NCBI GenBank assembly: GCA_002005505.1
Contig: MVGU01001158.1
Coordinates: 100,001 to 145,000, forward strand
Direction of reading: 5' to 3'
Source of the DNA: Botryococcus braunii
Lineage: Eukaryota; Chlorophyta; Trebouxiophyceae
DNA length: 45,000 nt
The position numbers and the translations under genes were made by a program. Below, in pieces: positions 1 to 20,860 of the stretch (positions are counted from its first letter, which is position 1; the number at the start of each line of letters is the position of its first letter). The notes beneath the pieces were generated by a model. The model made no database searches and was not told the DNA's origin. It saw only the letters and a program-made list of their open reading frames with translations.

Positions 1-746
1 GGTATTCACCCTCCAAATCTTGAAAAGCCAACACACGGACAGTACAAGTCATGGCTCCAGTGCGCGCATGTGGGACCACACACAAACAACATCGCCTCGG
101 CCTATTTGACTCGTCTAGATGCTCCCATTTCCCTGGCTCTCATTTCTACGCCAGTGTCAGTCTTGAGACCACCAACATATGAGCATGTCAAGCACAGCAT
201 TTAGTTTTTTCTGCCCAGCCTTCCGACCCTCTGGATCGCTGCCTTTCGCCACCCTCATTTTACATCCCGCCTATCTGCTGTTCAAAGTATCAGTAATTCT
301 AACAAGCACTAAAACTCGCAAATGCCAAGTTCACAGAGACACACATGAGACAGGCTAGACACCGGAAGAAAACTGCGGCCTATGATGCGCCCATCAGGCG
401 CTGATGCTCAGACCAAGAAAGGGGATTTGACGGTGCTAAAAGCAAATGAAAAGCAGTAAAGCAGTAAATCATCAAAGCAGTAAAACCGAAAGGAAAAAAT
501 CCGTTGAATGAGAAAAGAGGGCCGAGCAGAGGAGGAAAAAGCAAAACGAATTGGTGGTGGGAACCGCTGCAGGATTCTGAGAGGCCGAGGTGAAAGGGGA
601 CACCAGAGATTAACAAGAGAAACATGGGAATGCTATTTAAACCCCCTTTCTGACTTTGTTGGCCCTGTAGAGAGTAATGAGGACAGCGGGCCATGATGTC
701 CCTTAAACATCTCATAAATGCGCACTTTCAACAGTAAGGGGTGGAC
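1..746. other. Probable 3' portion of the SGNH hydrolase gene, no exon resolved
   Basis: The reading frame of the 972-747 exon stays open to 633 but loses family resemblance after PDGQ, where a possible donor (CAG|GTCCAC) lies. I could not find the terminal DxxH exon on the minus strand here. Other short open frames in this stretch show no recognisable content. Confidence 0.3.
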
Positions 747-3241
747 CTGCCCATCAGGGGTGACGGCCCCTCCGCAGTCTAAGAAGGTGATGTAGTCCGA
801 TTCCTTTGCCAAGGCGTGAAGTTCGCCATTGAGCTGCCGAACGGCTCTGGTGTATTTGGAAGGCCAAGCATAGAAGGTGGATGGCTCTTCACCGCCCCTA
901 GGGAGCACCCCCAGTAGCAGCACCCGGGCTTGCGGCTGCTTCTCGTGAATCAGAGCCAGCAAGCGCTCAATCCTGCAAACATGATCTGCAACTTGTCTGC
1001 CTCCTCCGGAATCTCAGTTGCAAATGTACCTTTCCTGATACTCGGAAAAATTGACGATGGGGACAGAGCAAAGCCCGATGATCCCAAAAGACAATGTACA
1101 GGATTCTGTGTTGTACTCCGGAACACATATGAAGGGAAAAGCAAGAACAAGCTAGGATTACTCAGTACATCCCGCAACAGCAGTCCTGGCCATTGCACCC
1201 AAGGTCCTGAATGGTCAATGTCTCTGAAAGCTGATTGAAAACCTTGTTCCACGGAAGTGTAACGAAGAGCCGCATAACAGTGGGTAAGAGACGCATAGCC
1301 TTGTAGACTGAGAAAGGGGAGAGATGGCACTTGGAAAAGGCACCTCTCTGGGGAAAAGCGGGGAGAAGGAAGGATGCGACCCTAGCCACTGTCCTTCTCA
1401 CCATTACACGGCAATGGTGGTATAAAGCAAAGCGACGGCGGGTAGAACAATTAAAGTGTCGCGAAACAACCTCCCCCCCCCCCTGTTGTGACATGCAGCA
1501 AGATCCAGTACCCCTTCCTTTCTAAATGTACATCTAGGTACAGCAGATTATGAACAAGCTCTTCCCAGCCCCTTTGTGCGCCCCCCCGGGGGGGGGGGAC
1601 GGTGGGAAAGGATATGACGTTATGGACACCCTCATCCCACCCCCCCCCTTCTCCAAACAGGCATCATATACTTCTCGTTACACACCCTGGCCCTTTCTCC
1701 CCCCGCCCCTTCTTCTGAACAGGAGGGAGGGACGGTACCGAAATATGACGCCCGGAACTGCAGCCAGGATAGGCGCTTCTCCTGGCAAGCAAGCAGCAGC
1801 ACCAAGATCATTTGTCCCAATCATTAGCACAAAAGCGTGCGGCCCCGTCTTTACTGGCATCTCCCCATTTCTAAGGCGCCACTCCACATGTGCCACCTGG
1901 TCCCCTGCTCAAAAACCACGCCCAATTTTGCCTGTTGAGGCCCTTACTATATATTAAATTTTCCAACTGCTGAGATGGGCATTTCCCATGCCCAGAGTTG
2001 ATCAGACTTGCAGGCATAGAATGCAAAGGCTGGCTCCATACAGACCTGTTGCGGTTGACCCCTCCAGTGAAAGCATTTGATGACTACTAAAAAACTAACA
2101 ATCAGCTCAAGCTCCTAAAAGGCTAAATTATTTGATAGATCAATTCCTTCGCACTCCATGGCAAGCCAGTGCAACCAAGATTAAGCCAATTGTTTAAAGC
2201 GCTCTTATAAGATCACCGCTCTAAGCAGGGGTTCTCGCCCATTCCAGCAGAAATGCCTGGGAAGGCAAGAAGCCGATTATTATACAGACCAGTGTGAATC
2301 GCAGCTACATTTAAAGAAACAGTCTTGAGAACCACTGTTGTCCTTCCTCTTCAGCCGCAACATAGAGCATGGAGACCAGCAACTTTTGGAGCCCCTTCAA
2401 TTACAGTTTCAGAATCGGTCCAAAGCAAAACATAACTCGGCTAGTCCTCTGATATGTTCAGTGGAGTGAAGCACAAGTAATGAGAGGCTTACCTCCCACT
2501 GCAAGCACTTCAGTTCGTGGGAATCTTCTCAAGAAGTACTCTTTAAATACATCGGGAACTCCCTCGCATCTGGTGCATTCCCTTCCCATGTCAGTGCCCC
2601 TCCTGTCTCACATCAAATCCCGTTCAGACTACTGCCCTAAGTACCCTTTTTGGAGCATTGAGCATCCCCAAAAATACTGCCACAGATTCATGAGATTGTT
2701 TGAAAGGTGAGATTGCACATAGCTACCAATCCATCGTCAACCGGGAGGGCACCATGTCTCTGTTATGGAATCTGCAATCAGGGCAACACATGTGTCAAAG
2801 TCTAAATGTAAACAGAGGGCAGGTTATTCCAATAAGAGCAGTTCAGCTCATGCAGGCCTCACCTCCAAGGAAGATAAGGTCTAGCACCTATGACATCCAC
2901 CACAAACAGTTTTGAGTTGCCAAGAAATCGTCGAAGCCAAAGCATCCTCGGTTGCCCCACACCATCACATTACGTACCTGCTTTTTGAGCTCCAAATCTT
3001 TCATTTCTGCAGCTAGATTATCTGCAAATTTCCGACTCCACGGTTCCAACCTCGGGCTGGGATCTGTTACTGGCCCACGGCATTCCCGATATCTGTCAAC
3101 TGAAAATTGCGTAGGGAAGGTAACTATTGGCCAAATCAGTATAAATAAGATTCCAAAAAATAAAATCAAGCGGTGCCCCAAGGACATTTGTCTACAACTC
3201 CAGCCGGATTGCACCAATGGCGACGCCCTGTCCTGCGACAT
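747..3241 (-). CDS. Membrane-anchored SGNH/GDSL hydrolase (PAF-acetylhydrolase-like), 3' end unresolved
   Basis: Probable esterase/lipase of the SGNH fold. Exons in transcript order are 3241-2978 (start ATG, donor CAG|GTACGT), 2887-2863 (25 nt), possibly 2524-2493, then 1904-1739 and 972-747. Residues about 20-42 of the first exon are a hydrophobic signal anchor (LGHRLILFFGILFILIW), so the enzyme is probably secretory-pathway or membrane bound. The 25-nt exon encodes VLDLIFLG and ends inside a Gly-Asp codon split, where the block I GDS should follow. The fourth piece carries block II (GDQVAHVEWRLRNGE) and block III (IGTNDLG). The fifth carries IHEKQPQARVLLLGVLPRG, typical of the PAF-AH 1B beta/gamma group. 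The last block, with the catalytic Asp and His (DxxH), was not located and should lie below 747 or beyond the left edge. At least one exon between 2493 and 1904 also seems missing. The gene is divergent from RHL1. Confidence 0.75.
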
Positions 3242-13025
<9,784 letters not shown>

Positions 13026-16000
13026 TCACGCAGTCTCATACTCCACCGTTATGGGCTGTAAATGAGTTCTGGGGGACTTCACTTGGTTGTTTTGCATGCT
13101 TCCACCACCTGCATCGCTCTCTCTGCCCAAGGACTTCAGATTCCCTGCCCCTGGGGGCAAGCGGGTGCGGCCAACGCCCAGGCCCGGCAGGCCGCGATTG
13201 AGCCCGTCAAGGAGCAAGCACGCCTTGCAGACTTTCTGGCTGCTGATGTAGCCACACCGCTCGCACTTGCCTGGTTGAGGCATGCTGTCCTCGCTTCCAC
13301 TCCTGAAGCGCATCGTTTCAGCAGCCTCAATTATGTTCAGAATTGCTGATGGCTTCACAACCTGCGCAACAAAGTACCAACCGCCTTTTTTAGCCTCCGA
13401 CCTCTTAGGGAGGCTACAAAATTATCATTATCATTTCCCCCTTTCCCTTTTCAGTGGACGGAGGCTCCGCCAGGACCATATCTAACTCGTTTAGGGTTAG
13501 CAGCAGCAGCAGCCTCCTCAAGCTGCTCATACTCCCTCCATGTCTTCACTGCCCTCAGCTTGCACCCCATGGGGGGTCTGTCCACATTTTGAGTGAGAGT
13601 GGGAACTGCGGCGAGATCGAATTTATGTGGCTTTTTGGAACAAATTTCTTCCGTTTCGGCTTGGGATGGTCCCGGTCGAGCCAGATTTCGATTGAAATGT
13701 GACCTCGCTAGAGTTCCCAATGAGAGCCGTCTGGCAAGCTCAAACAAACTCCTGACCTTCCACTGCTCGAACAGCTCCATCCCTTTTGGTTTTTAGCAGC
13801 ATCAGCAGCTCCAAACCTCCTTGGTTTCTTCCTTATGTCTTTTGAATTTCTTAAAAAGCAAACAAAAACAGTTTGCCGAATTCAAGTGTACGTAAATGGC
13901 TGAAGCGACTGAGCCTTTCAAGGGATGGTGACCTTCAGCAGCTTACAAAGATAGCCCAGCAGTGATGAGTCAAGACACAGAGATGCACCATCGTCTCAGA
14001 CACTTTACCAGCACCACAATTCCCCAATTCCAAACGGTGCAATCCAATCCACACGATGCAATCCCAGCCTAGAACAACTAGCGCTGCAGAGATGGCAGCA
14101 TCAAGCCATGGGCCATGTGTTTGGCTGCGTATTGTAGGCCGATTAACAATCTGTCCTCCTTTGAGTATGTTGCAGGGCAGCCCGAACGCTAAGAATCTCC
14201 CTCACAACGAAAGCACGCGCGCTAAGAATCTCCCTAGCAAGGAAAGCACGCGCGCTAAGAATCTCCCTCACAATGAAAAAGGAAAATGCGGACAAAAGGG
14301 GCGCTGGCTGCTAAAATTTTGGTACTGTCCAGAATGGACTCTGCTCAAGCAGAGATACTTGACAGGGGCCCACATGCAACTGCAAATCCACACCTTCTTA
14401 CACTTTTCCACATGGCCACCACCAATGAAATGAAGTTGCTACTCCACTTTTACATACGGCCAATCAGCAGCTTCAACGCCACACTCCAGCAAATAATTCC
14501 CCCACAGACTTGCATCCAAGCAGTCCCAAGTAGTTTCCAAACTAAAACCTTACAAAATCCAGAAGTCAAGCATGACCAGGCAAGTGCGGACCTCCAAGTC
14601 TTTGATGAAGTCACGTGCAGCACCTCGCGCGGCGTACGGGGCATAGGTGCACTCTGTAGAAAAGTAATCTAGCTTTTTGAAGTAGGCATACATCACGATC
14701 TCCTTCTCATAGGTGTACTTGAAAGGCTTCACACGTGGAAGCGCACTGTCCTCTCCCGTGATGATGGAAACACAGCGGCTGAGTCGCGGAGTATCCCCCC
14801 GCAAGATGTTCAGCAGTACAGTCTCAGCAATGTCGTCTGCGTTATGACCTGTAACCCTGCTGACCCCCTTGAGTTCCAGGAAATTCAAACCCCAGCCTAC
14901 ATCATTATGACTGCCGTCTTTGACCGGCCAAAACAGGCAAGGGTCACAGAAGAAGGGAAACTCCACATGATTGCTGTCTTTGAGCTGCCTAAACAGGCAA
15001 GGGTCACAGAAGAGGAGAAACTCCAAAGTGCCCTCTTTCCTGCTGCTTGAAATGTCTCGTTGCTACATTGCCTACCACTGCTCTCCATCACCTCCAGACC
15101 TCCCTGACATAGACTTGTGGATTGCAAGCTGCTTGTACAGGTTTAACCCTTGGGTCTCAGTGCTTCCATAAAGCCTCGAAACCCGCCACCAGATAGGTGA
15201 AAACACAATCTCGAATGGCGCAAGTCTTGCAATCTGGGCGTATGTTCCTTTCCCTTCTTTGCCAGTGCCTTTTTCACTGTCCTAGCTGGGCAATGTCCGG
15301 CCCGACCCCGCTTCTGCCGAATTGCGGTACACCTTACCCTCCGTTGGCCACCTCCATGCAATCGGATTAATGGCCTTGTAAACAGCTGGTCACAGTCCTG
15401 TCTCCTGCACATGCCTCCTCCCAAAGAGGAGAAAGCTTCCCCCCGGGAGGGGGTGGGGTTGTGAGCATAGCATAGCAGACTTCTTACAGCATCTCCTATC
15501 AGGCAATATTGATTTCTGCTGCGGCAAAGGAGACTAACTCCATTCAAGGGTGGCCTCTCTCGTCCCTCAATTGTACAGAACAGTCTTCCATAAACGAACA
15601 ATGAGCCAATATTCCCAGAAATGAAAACACTGTTTGGGTCTCTAGCAATCTGACAAACAACTGATCTACAAGCGGCAAAGTGGGTTTCCCTCCAACCAAT
15701 GTCCCTGGGGAAGGGGGCTTTGGGGAAGCTTGCTCGGCGTACCTGTAGCAACTTTGTTGGCTTTCATGATGGCAGCCCCCCTGTCGAGTGCTTGCCGCCG
15801 AAAGACACCACAAAACGTGCAATTGTTCTTAGTCCCGATTTCTCGCACTATTTCATCCATAGACCACCCGTACAGCTCCTTGTATGACACGATCTTCAGG
15901 GGTATCCGATATTGCTGCTCATTTCTCTTGACCTGGTCGATTGGCTAACACAGGTAAGGCCCACAACCCGCCTTGCCTCAAATGTAGGGTTGCATTACAG

Positions 16001-16736
16001 TGCTTTGAATGAATTGAATGAATGGTACAGATGACATGTAGGATGTGCTTGTCAGGCAATTTCCTTCATAAATGCCAAGCACTGTCCTTTGTTTTTTTAA
16101 ACTCCCACCACTTAATCGGACTTGCAGCACTGGGCAAGGTCAAACACAGAGTTTGACAATGACAGGGCATATAAACCTCAGAGCAACTGATCAGTGCCCA
16201 GGACCTGACCGTTTCTAAGGAATCGTCCCGATAGCCCGAGATGCCCTCATCAATTGACAGAAGAAAAAGATCCAGACCGTAGTTGTGCCGATCATTTAGG
16301 GTTGTGAGAATGTGTGCAAGCACAGTAGAATCCTTGCCACCTGTGGATCCCAGACATCTCAGACAAATCACACATAACTTGCGCAAGTAAGTAGATGGAT
16401 ACTTTCAATACCCAAGTTCCAAGGGGTTCCAACAGCTCCTTACACAGTGCACCTGGGCATGATTACCTGAGGCCGCGACAGCAATGCGTTCGCCACGCTT
16501 GAATAAATTGTTCTTAATAATTACTGCATGAACTTCCTCCTCAAGCGCCGTGAAGAAGCATTCGCGACACAGCTGTTGCGACCAACAACAGAGATCAAGC
16601 CTCGAGGGGCTACAGGTGCGGGTGCTTGAATAAAATCCCTTCCAGTAATTTGAACATGATTTACCTGATCACCATTCCTCGGTCGTTTAAGAACTGCCCT
16701 CCTTTCGCGGCAGGCGCCGCACAGTTTTGCAGGCAT
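13026..16736 (-). CDS. CTU1: Cytoplasmic tRNA 2-thiolation protein 1 (CTU1/NCS6)
   Basis: ATP-pyrophosphatase that, with CTU2 and sulfur carrier URM1, thiolates wobble U34 of cytosolic tRNAs for Lys, Glu and Gln. Six exons close exactly in phase into 363 codons: 16736-16665, 16572-16467, 16340-16210, 15932-15743, 14848-14592 and 13361-13026. The family's usual length is about 350. The N-terminus has the paired CxxC zinc site ([20 protein letters not shown], then LCREC). Next comes the PP-loop [13 protein letters not shown], then [29 protein letters not shown] holds a catalytic cysteine pair with the later cysteine, and [19 protein letters not shown] follows. The C-terminal zinc ribbon is [19 protein letters not shown], with LNRGLP after it. 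The last 45 or so residues are a non-conserved tail. All donors are GT, including two weak ones (ACG|GTCAGG and GAG|GTCCGC). Confidence 0.96.
13451..13780 (-). other. Open frame of 110 codons inside a CTU1 intron
   Basis: It lies in the last CTU1 intron, on the same strand as the gene. It has an Ala run (EEAAAAANP) and several basic segments, with no family that I recognise. The flanking CTU1 exons join in phase without it. It could be an alternative exon, a decayed insertion or chance. Confidence 0.2.
14187..14278. repeat. 33-bp tandem repeat, 2.8 copies, in a CTU1 intron
   Basis: Units start at 14187, 14220 and 14253 with the shared core GCTAAGAATCTCCCT. Copies differ at a few positions. 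The period is a multiple of three, so a plus-strand frame reads an 11-residue repeat, but nothing else supports coding there. Confidence 0.93.
14907..15026. repeat. 60-bp tandem duplication in a CTU1 intron
   Basis: Copies at 14907-14966 and 14967-15026 share AAACAGGCAAGGGTCACAGA and the sequence around it. It lies about 60 bases upstream, in the transcript, of the acceptor for the exon at 14848. Confidence 0.93.
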
Positions 16737-17481
16737 GTCTCACAGACGTACCCAAGGCCCACCCTACGATGTTTTTTCGAACCACTGACGTCCCGATCGA
16801 AGCTAAATTTGTTTCAGAGGAGCATGCACAAACAAAACTTGCCTTTTCTGTGCTACCACTTTTTTCCCAATGCTGTACAACCTTTCGACGTGCGTACATC
16901 AACCCTTACAGTTGAATGTCACAGCCCGCCAGCATGGACACACTGATGGTACACATTTTATAGAATAAAACGAGTTTATAGTCGATGTGGCAATGAGCTG
17001 TGGCACACATTTGCTCTAAATCTCTACCGGGAGTCCCGATACTGTACCGCAGAGGTAGTTTCACGTACAAGTCTCACGGGCGATGGACTCCACGTGGCAT
17101 GCACTGATTTAGCACCAACCAGCTCGTTGCATTATCCTGGTATGTATAAGGTAGGTGCCGGACATCTGGTGCTATGGGTGTAGAATAGATTACACCTGAT
17201 GATCACGATGGATTGTTCTCGTGCTGTGCAAGTGAATAGAATCCTCTGCTTCAGAACAGACGTTCCGTGCTTCCGACAATGTAGTTCGTGAAAATGGTCA
17301 AAACGCCAGGATGGGGGTGAGATTGATCTCTGCCTCCTAATAAAATTTTATAATCGTGGGGAACTGCCCTGTTTTTGTGCCCCGAGGATATGGCTGTTCC
17401 AACATTTCTGTGGTGCGGTGGCTAGGGACCAGTGCGCAGAGGTCGGAAAGTTGCTTCGTCCAGCACTCCCATTATTTGCCA
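16737..17481. promoter_or_regulatory. Divergent spacer between CTU1 and the HNH-like gene
   Basis: No exon is supported. The two genes start outward from this region, so their promoters are expected here. No single element is called. Confidence 0.35.
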
Positions 17482-19066
17482 ATGTCGTTGTCTCTGGTAC
17501 TGTATTCACGGCAGGATCGCTGGCTACCCAGGTTGGTCCCACCAACACCGACAACGTGGAACAGAAGTAGGAGCCGTGTTTCTGCACTCGTCAAATACAT
17601 GACAGCCAGGATGTTATGGTCGCGAAGAGGGACATATATGTGAGATTATGGTCGCCGAAACTTCGTATTTTGAGGCGTGCTTGGTTTGTGAACGCAGGTG
17701 TTGGCTAAGTCCTGCCGAATTTCAAGTGCCACACCCATTTTGGCACCAGCCTTGGGTTTTGCTGGGGTCGGACTGACTGCCGCAGCAGTAGGTCAGGCAG
17801 CGATATTCACTCAGCAAAGGTTTGAAAGAGATAGGTTCGCCGGGCAACGACTGGCAGGAAAGCAAAGGCAACAGTCACCCCAGCTATGGCAGCCTGAGGA
17901 TCTTGTTCTCGATGCAATGGTTGGGCTGCTGCTTTTCAAGGTACGTACAGCACTGGCAATTCCATGTGGCAAAACAAACAAAGGATCTGGCAGCCATTTC
18001 TTGCTTACCTTTGACCCTAACCCTGTGGTTCTTAAAATGGAGTTGAGGTGTGTAATTTTCCAGACCAAGCGGTGTGGGGTCACAGATGTTAGGCGGACGT
18101 TTCAGGAACACACTGCCAAGTGATCTTTTTCAACGCGGATCTTTTGCGGTAGAATCCCTCCCCGCAACAGGTTCAGTTTATGCTAGTGAGACCCACAAAG
18201 CAAAATTGCGGCGTTTCATGATCAGGTTCGTTTCTCCCAAACCTAACGAGTGTCACTTGCTTCAGCAGGGTTTGCTGTGTTCACCCTGTCTCCAGACTAT
18301 TGTTATTTTTATGGCTGTTGATCGTAAAGGTCGCTTGGGTTGATCCATGTGCTGTGTACGTGGGGTTTATGCCAGTTCTTAAAACTCGTGCTTTCTAGGG
18401 CACACATACATTGTGACTAGAGGAGTACGGAAGAATGGCAGCGCGCATGCTGCTATGCTTCTCTTGTTTCTTTCAATGTGGGAGCTCTCCTCTGGACCCG
18501 GCAATTTTTCTGTGATGGCATATTGCCTTACCCACCTTCCCCCCCCCCTTATTCACTCTTCCACTCCATACTCCCCACCAACCTCCCCTCTCTCTTTCGA
18601 TCCTGTTCCTTCTCTTCAAAATGACAACAATGTGGACTTTCAGGGATGGCTGCCATCATTGCGGGAGAAAGCATGGCAGAACTGTTGGGGATCATATTCC
18701 ACCAAATAAGCTTGTCCATGGTTCAAAGGTGGAGCAGTTCATTACCTCAGAAAGATTAAAGCAACTATGGGAACCTTTGTCACCTGTTCATCAGTCCGCC
18801 AGAATAAAGGCAACAAGAAGGTATGCAGCTTGATTTAGATTAATTGATTCAAGCTTGGGAAATACTTGGCTTGTGAAAAGTTCAAACCATTCTGAGATTC
18901 TTGTCACACTTCCTCCAAGTCCCCCAGATTAAAAGCAATAAGCAGATTAAGAGCAATAAGGTGTGCAGCTTCAATCAGATTAATTGATCTCGCTGCCTGC
19001 GCAAACACATAGTCAGACATCCCCTCCCCCCCCCCCCCCGGGGGTCCAAAAGGAAGACACCCCCTG

Positions 19067-19142
<76 letters not shown>

Positions 19143-19740
19143 ACGACTACCATTCCTTGGTCCACTGCTTGTTGGAACATGACTGTTGCATTGTTTACTG
19201 TCTACATAATTGCCCGTTCCAGTGTACTGGCTGGCTTGCAGGCATCTGCCGATCGAAGCTCACTTTCCAAATCCTGGCAGATGGTTTAAGTCCCAAGTTC
19301 AGCACATGTTTCATTTACCCGAAAGCAAGCAGGCATTGAAGCAACGTTATTACCCGCAATGTGCTTCATGTTCCCAACATCAAGCTGCGGCAGTTCGTAC
19401 TGGCCGTCGAACACTGATTCTTCATTTTGGAGGCCCACGGCCTTGGCATCTTGCAGGTAAGTGGGGCATCGTGGAGCCTTGCTCTTAACACAGTTCAGAG
19501 GAGTCTCATGCAAGTACTTTGGTGCTTGTCCGGAAAATATAATCTCTGATGACTTCTCTGGGACTTTAAAGTTGCTGATGGATTTGCAAGCATGCAGCTT
19601 CTTGAGTGACAGAATTTGCTTTTTCAGGCATACTAGTAGGGCTCCGGCATTTTGTGCCAGGACCTGGAATTGCTGCAGCTTCATTTACGAGGACGGCACT
19701 GGACCATTTTGGGGCAATGACGAAGAAACCTCGGCATTGA
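17482..19740 (+). CDS. Small membrane protein with an HNH-like zinc module, family not recognised
   Basis: Five exons close in phase to the stop: 17698-17940, 18086-18225, 18644-18728, 19333-19456 and 19628-19740. A first exon 17482-17496 (M-S-L-S-L, donor CTG|GTACTG) joins in frame and would give 239 codons, but this start is tentative. Near the N-terminus is a Gly/Ala-rich hydrophobic segment (ILAPALGFAGVGLTAAAVGQ), a likely membrane span after a short basic, organelle-type leader. Next comes GGRFRNTLPSDLF, then the module GCHHCGRKHG, GDHIPPNKL and YYPQCASCSQHQ: two CxxC pairs around a GDH-x-P-P core, the layout of an HNH/treble-clef zinc site. The C-terminus has a second weakly hydrophobic stretch (GILVGLRHFVPGPGIAAAS). 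Function is unknown; nuclease or structural zinc binding are both possible. The acceptor at 19333 has a weak pyrimidine tract. Confidence 0.7.
19022..19138 (+). repeat. C/G run and (AC)n array
   Basis: A run of C then G at 19023-19044 is followed by about 35 AC units at 19068-19138. It lies in the intron before the second CxxC exon of the HNH-like gene. Confidence 0.95.
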
Positions 19741-20860
19741 GCCCCGCAGACATGGCAAATTTAGCGCTTGCAAGCGATCTATGCCCACTATGTATCTTTG
19801 CCAGAAAAAAATGACTAGAGCAAGCCAACGATGGGGACAAACCAGCACTGGCCCCACAACAGGCTTGAAAAAGCAGCCCAGTATGGGCTTTTCAATGTCT
19901 GCATTGCATTGCATTGTATGTCTATGCACCACTTGAAGCGAGGTATTACCAACCCTGTCGTCTTCTTGACACCTGCTTTAATTTGGTCCTTGAATGGCAC
20001 CGACAGGGTGGTACCAGATGTTGCACTTTCTAACAGTTGTTAGGGTTCTGCTGCTCGTAGATCCATCCACAGAGACGCATCCCCAAATAGGTAGGATGTC
20101 CAATTTGTAGAGGGTATATGTTCTGGTTGTTTCTTAACTGACCGTACCTCCCATTCATGGGTAGGATCAGAGTCCCGCAGGACCGATCCAGCAACCGTGT
20201 CTATCTCCTGACATTCCGCCCCAGGTGAACGTGGATAATGTGAAGGAGACGAATTTGAAGGTAGAAGTACAACTGCACCTCAAAACAACAGATTTGTAAG
20301 ATTCGTTGTGTGGCATGATGATATTTGCAGATCGCGTGACCAATGTTGAATTTGGGAGCATGGCAGTTGCTTTGTGAGAGGGGTAAGGTCAGAGTTACGG
20401 CATGCCAGGTCAATTTTCCTGATGCCGTCCTAGTCTACATGAACATCAATAATATCGTTTTGAATTGAATAGAGGAAGCGTCGCATGTGAGAAGGGGTTT
20501 GACAGCTACAGAGCCTACCTTGCTTTCCATGGTGTTGGTGGTCTGTGACCACTGAAGGATTTTCGGGACATGTTCCAGCCATTCCTTGGTTTGGATTTGT
20601 GGAGTACGAATTTGGGGAAAACATCAGGCAGACAGTTTGCCGAATCATGAGAGAGACTGGAGAATGTCCGCTTGTGTCAGTGGTGTTCTGATCTTGGCGG
20701 ACTTCATTGCATTCGTCCCTGGAATGCCAAGACGGATGCCATCAAGCCTTTATTAAGAGTTCATTTTCTTTGGCTTACTCCCACACAGTTTGGCTGTAAG
20801 CAAGTCGTTTTTGAATTGGGGCAACATAAGCCAATTCCTTGTATGAACTCGTAGCAGGCA
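19741..20860. other. Spacer between convergent HNH-like and SYD genes
   Basis: No exon is recognised. A possible donor (GGAAG|GTAATG, minus strand) overlaps the SYD stop at 20861, so further SYD tail exons could lie here, but none could be joined. Confidence 0.3.

Noticed and set aside
380..715. 111-codon minus-strand open frame left of the SGNH exon
   Set aside because: It overlaps the downstream part of the SGNH gene in another frame, with no domain and composition unlike the confirmed exons.
14844..15050. Plus-strand frame with 20-residue repeats (PKQARVTEE)
   Set aside because: It is the translation of the 60-bp tandem duplication in a CTU1 intron and overlaps the confirmed exon 5 acceptor.
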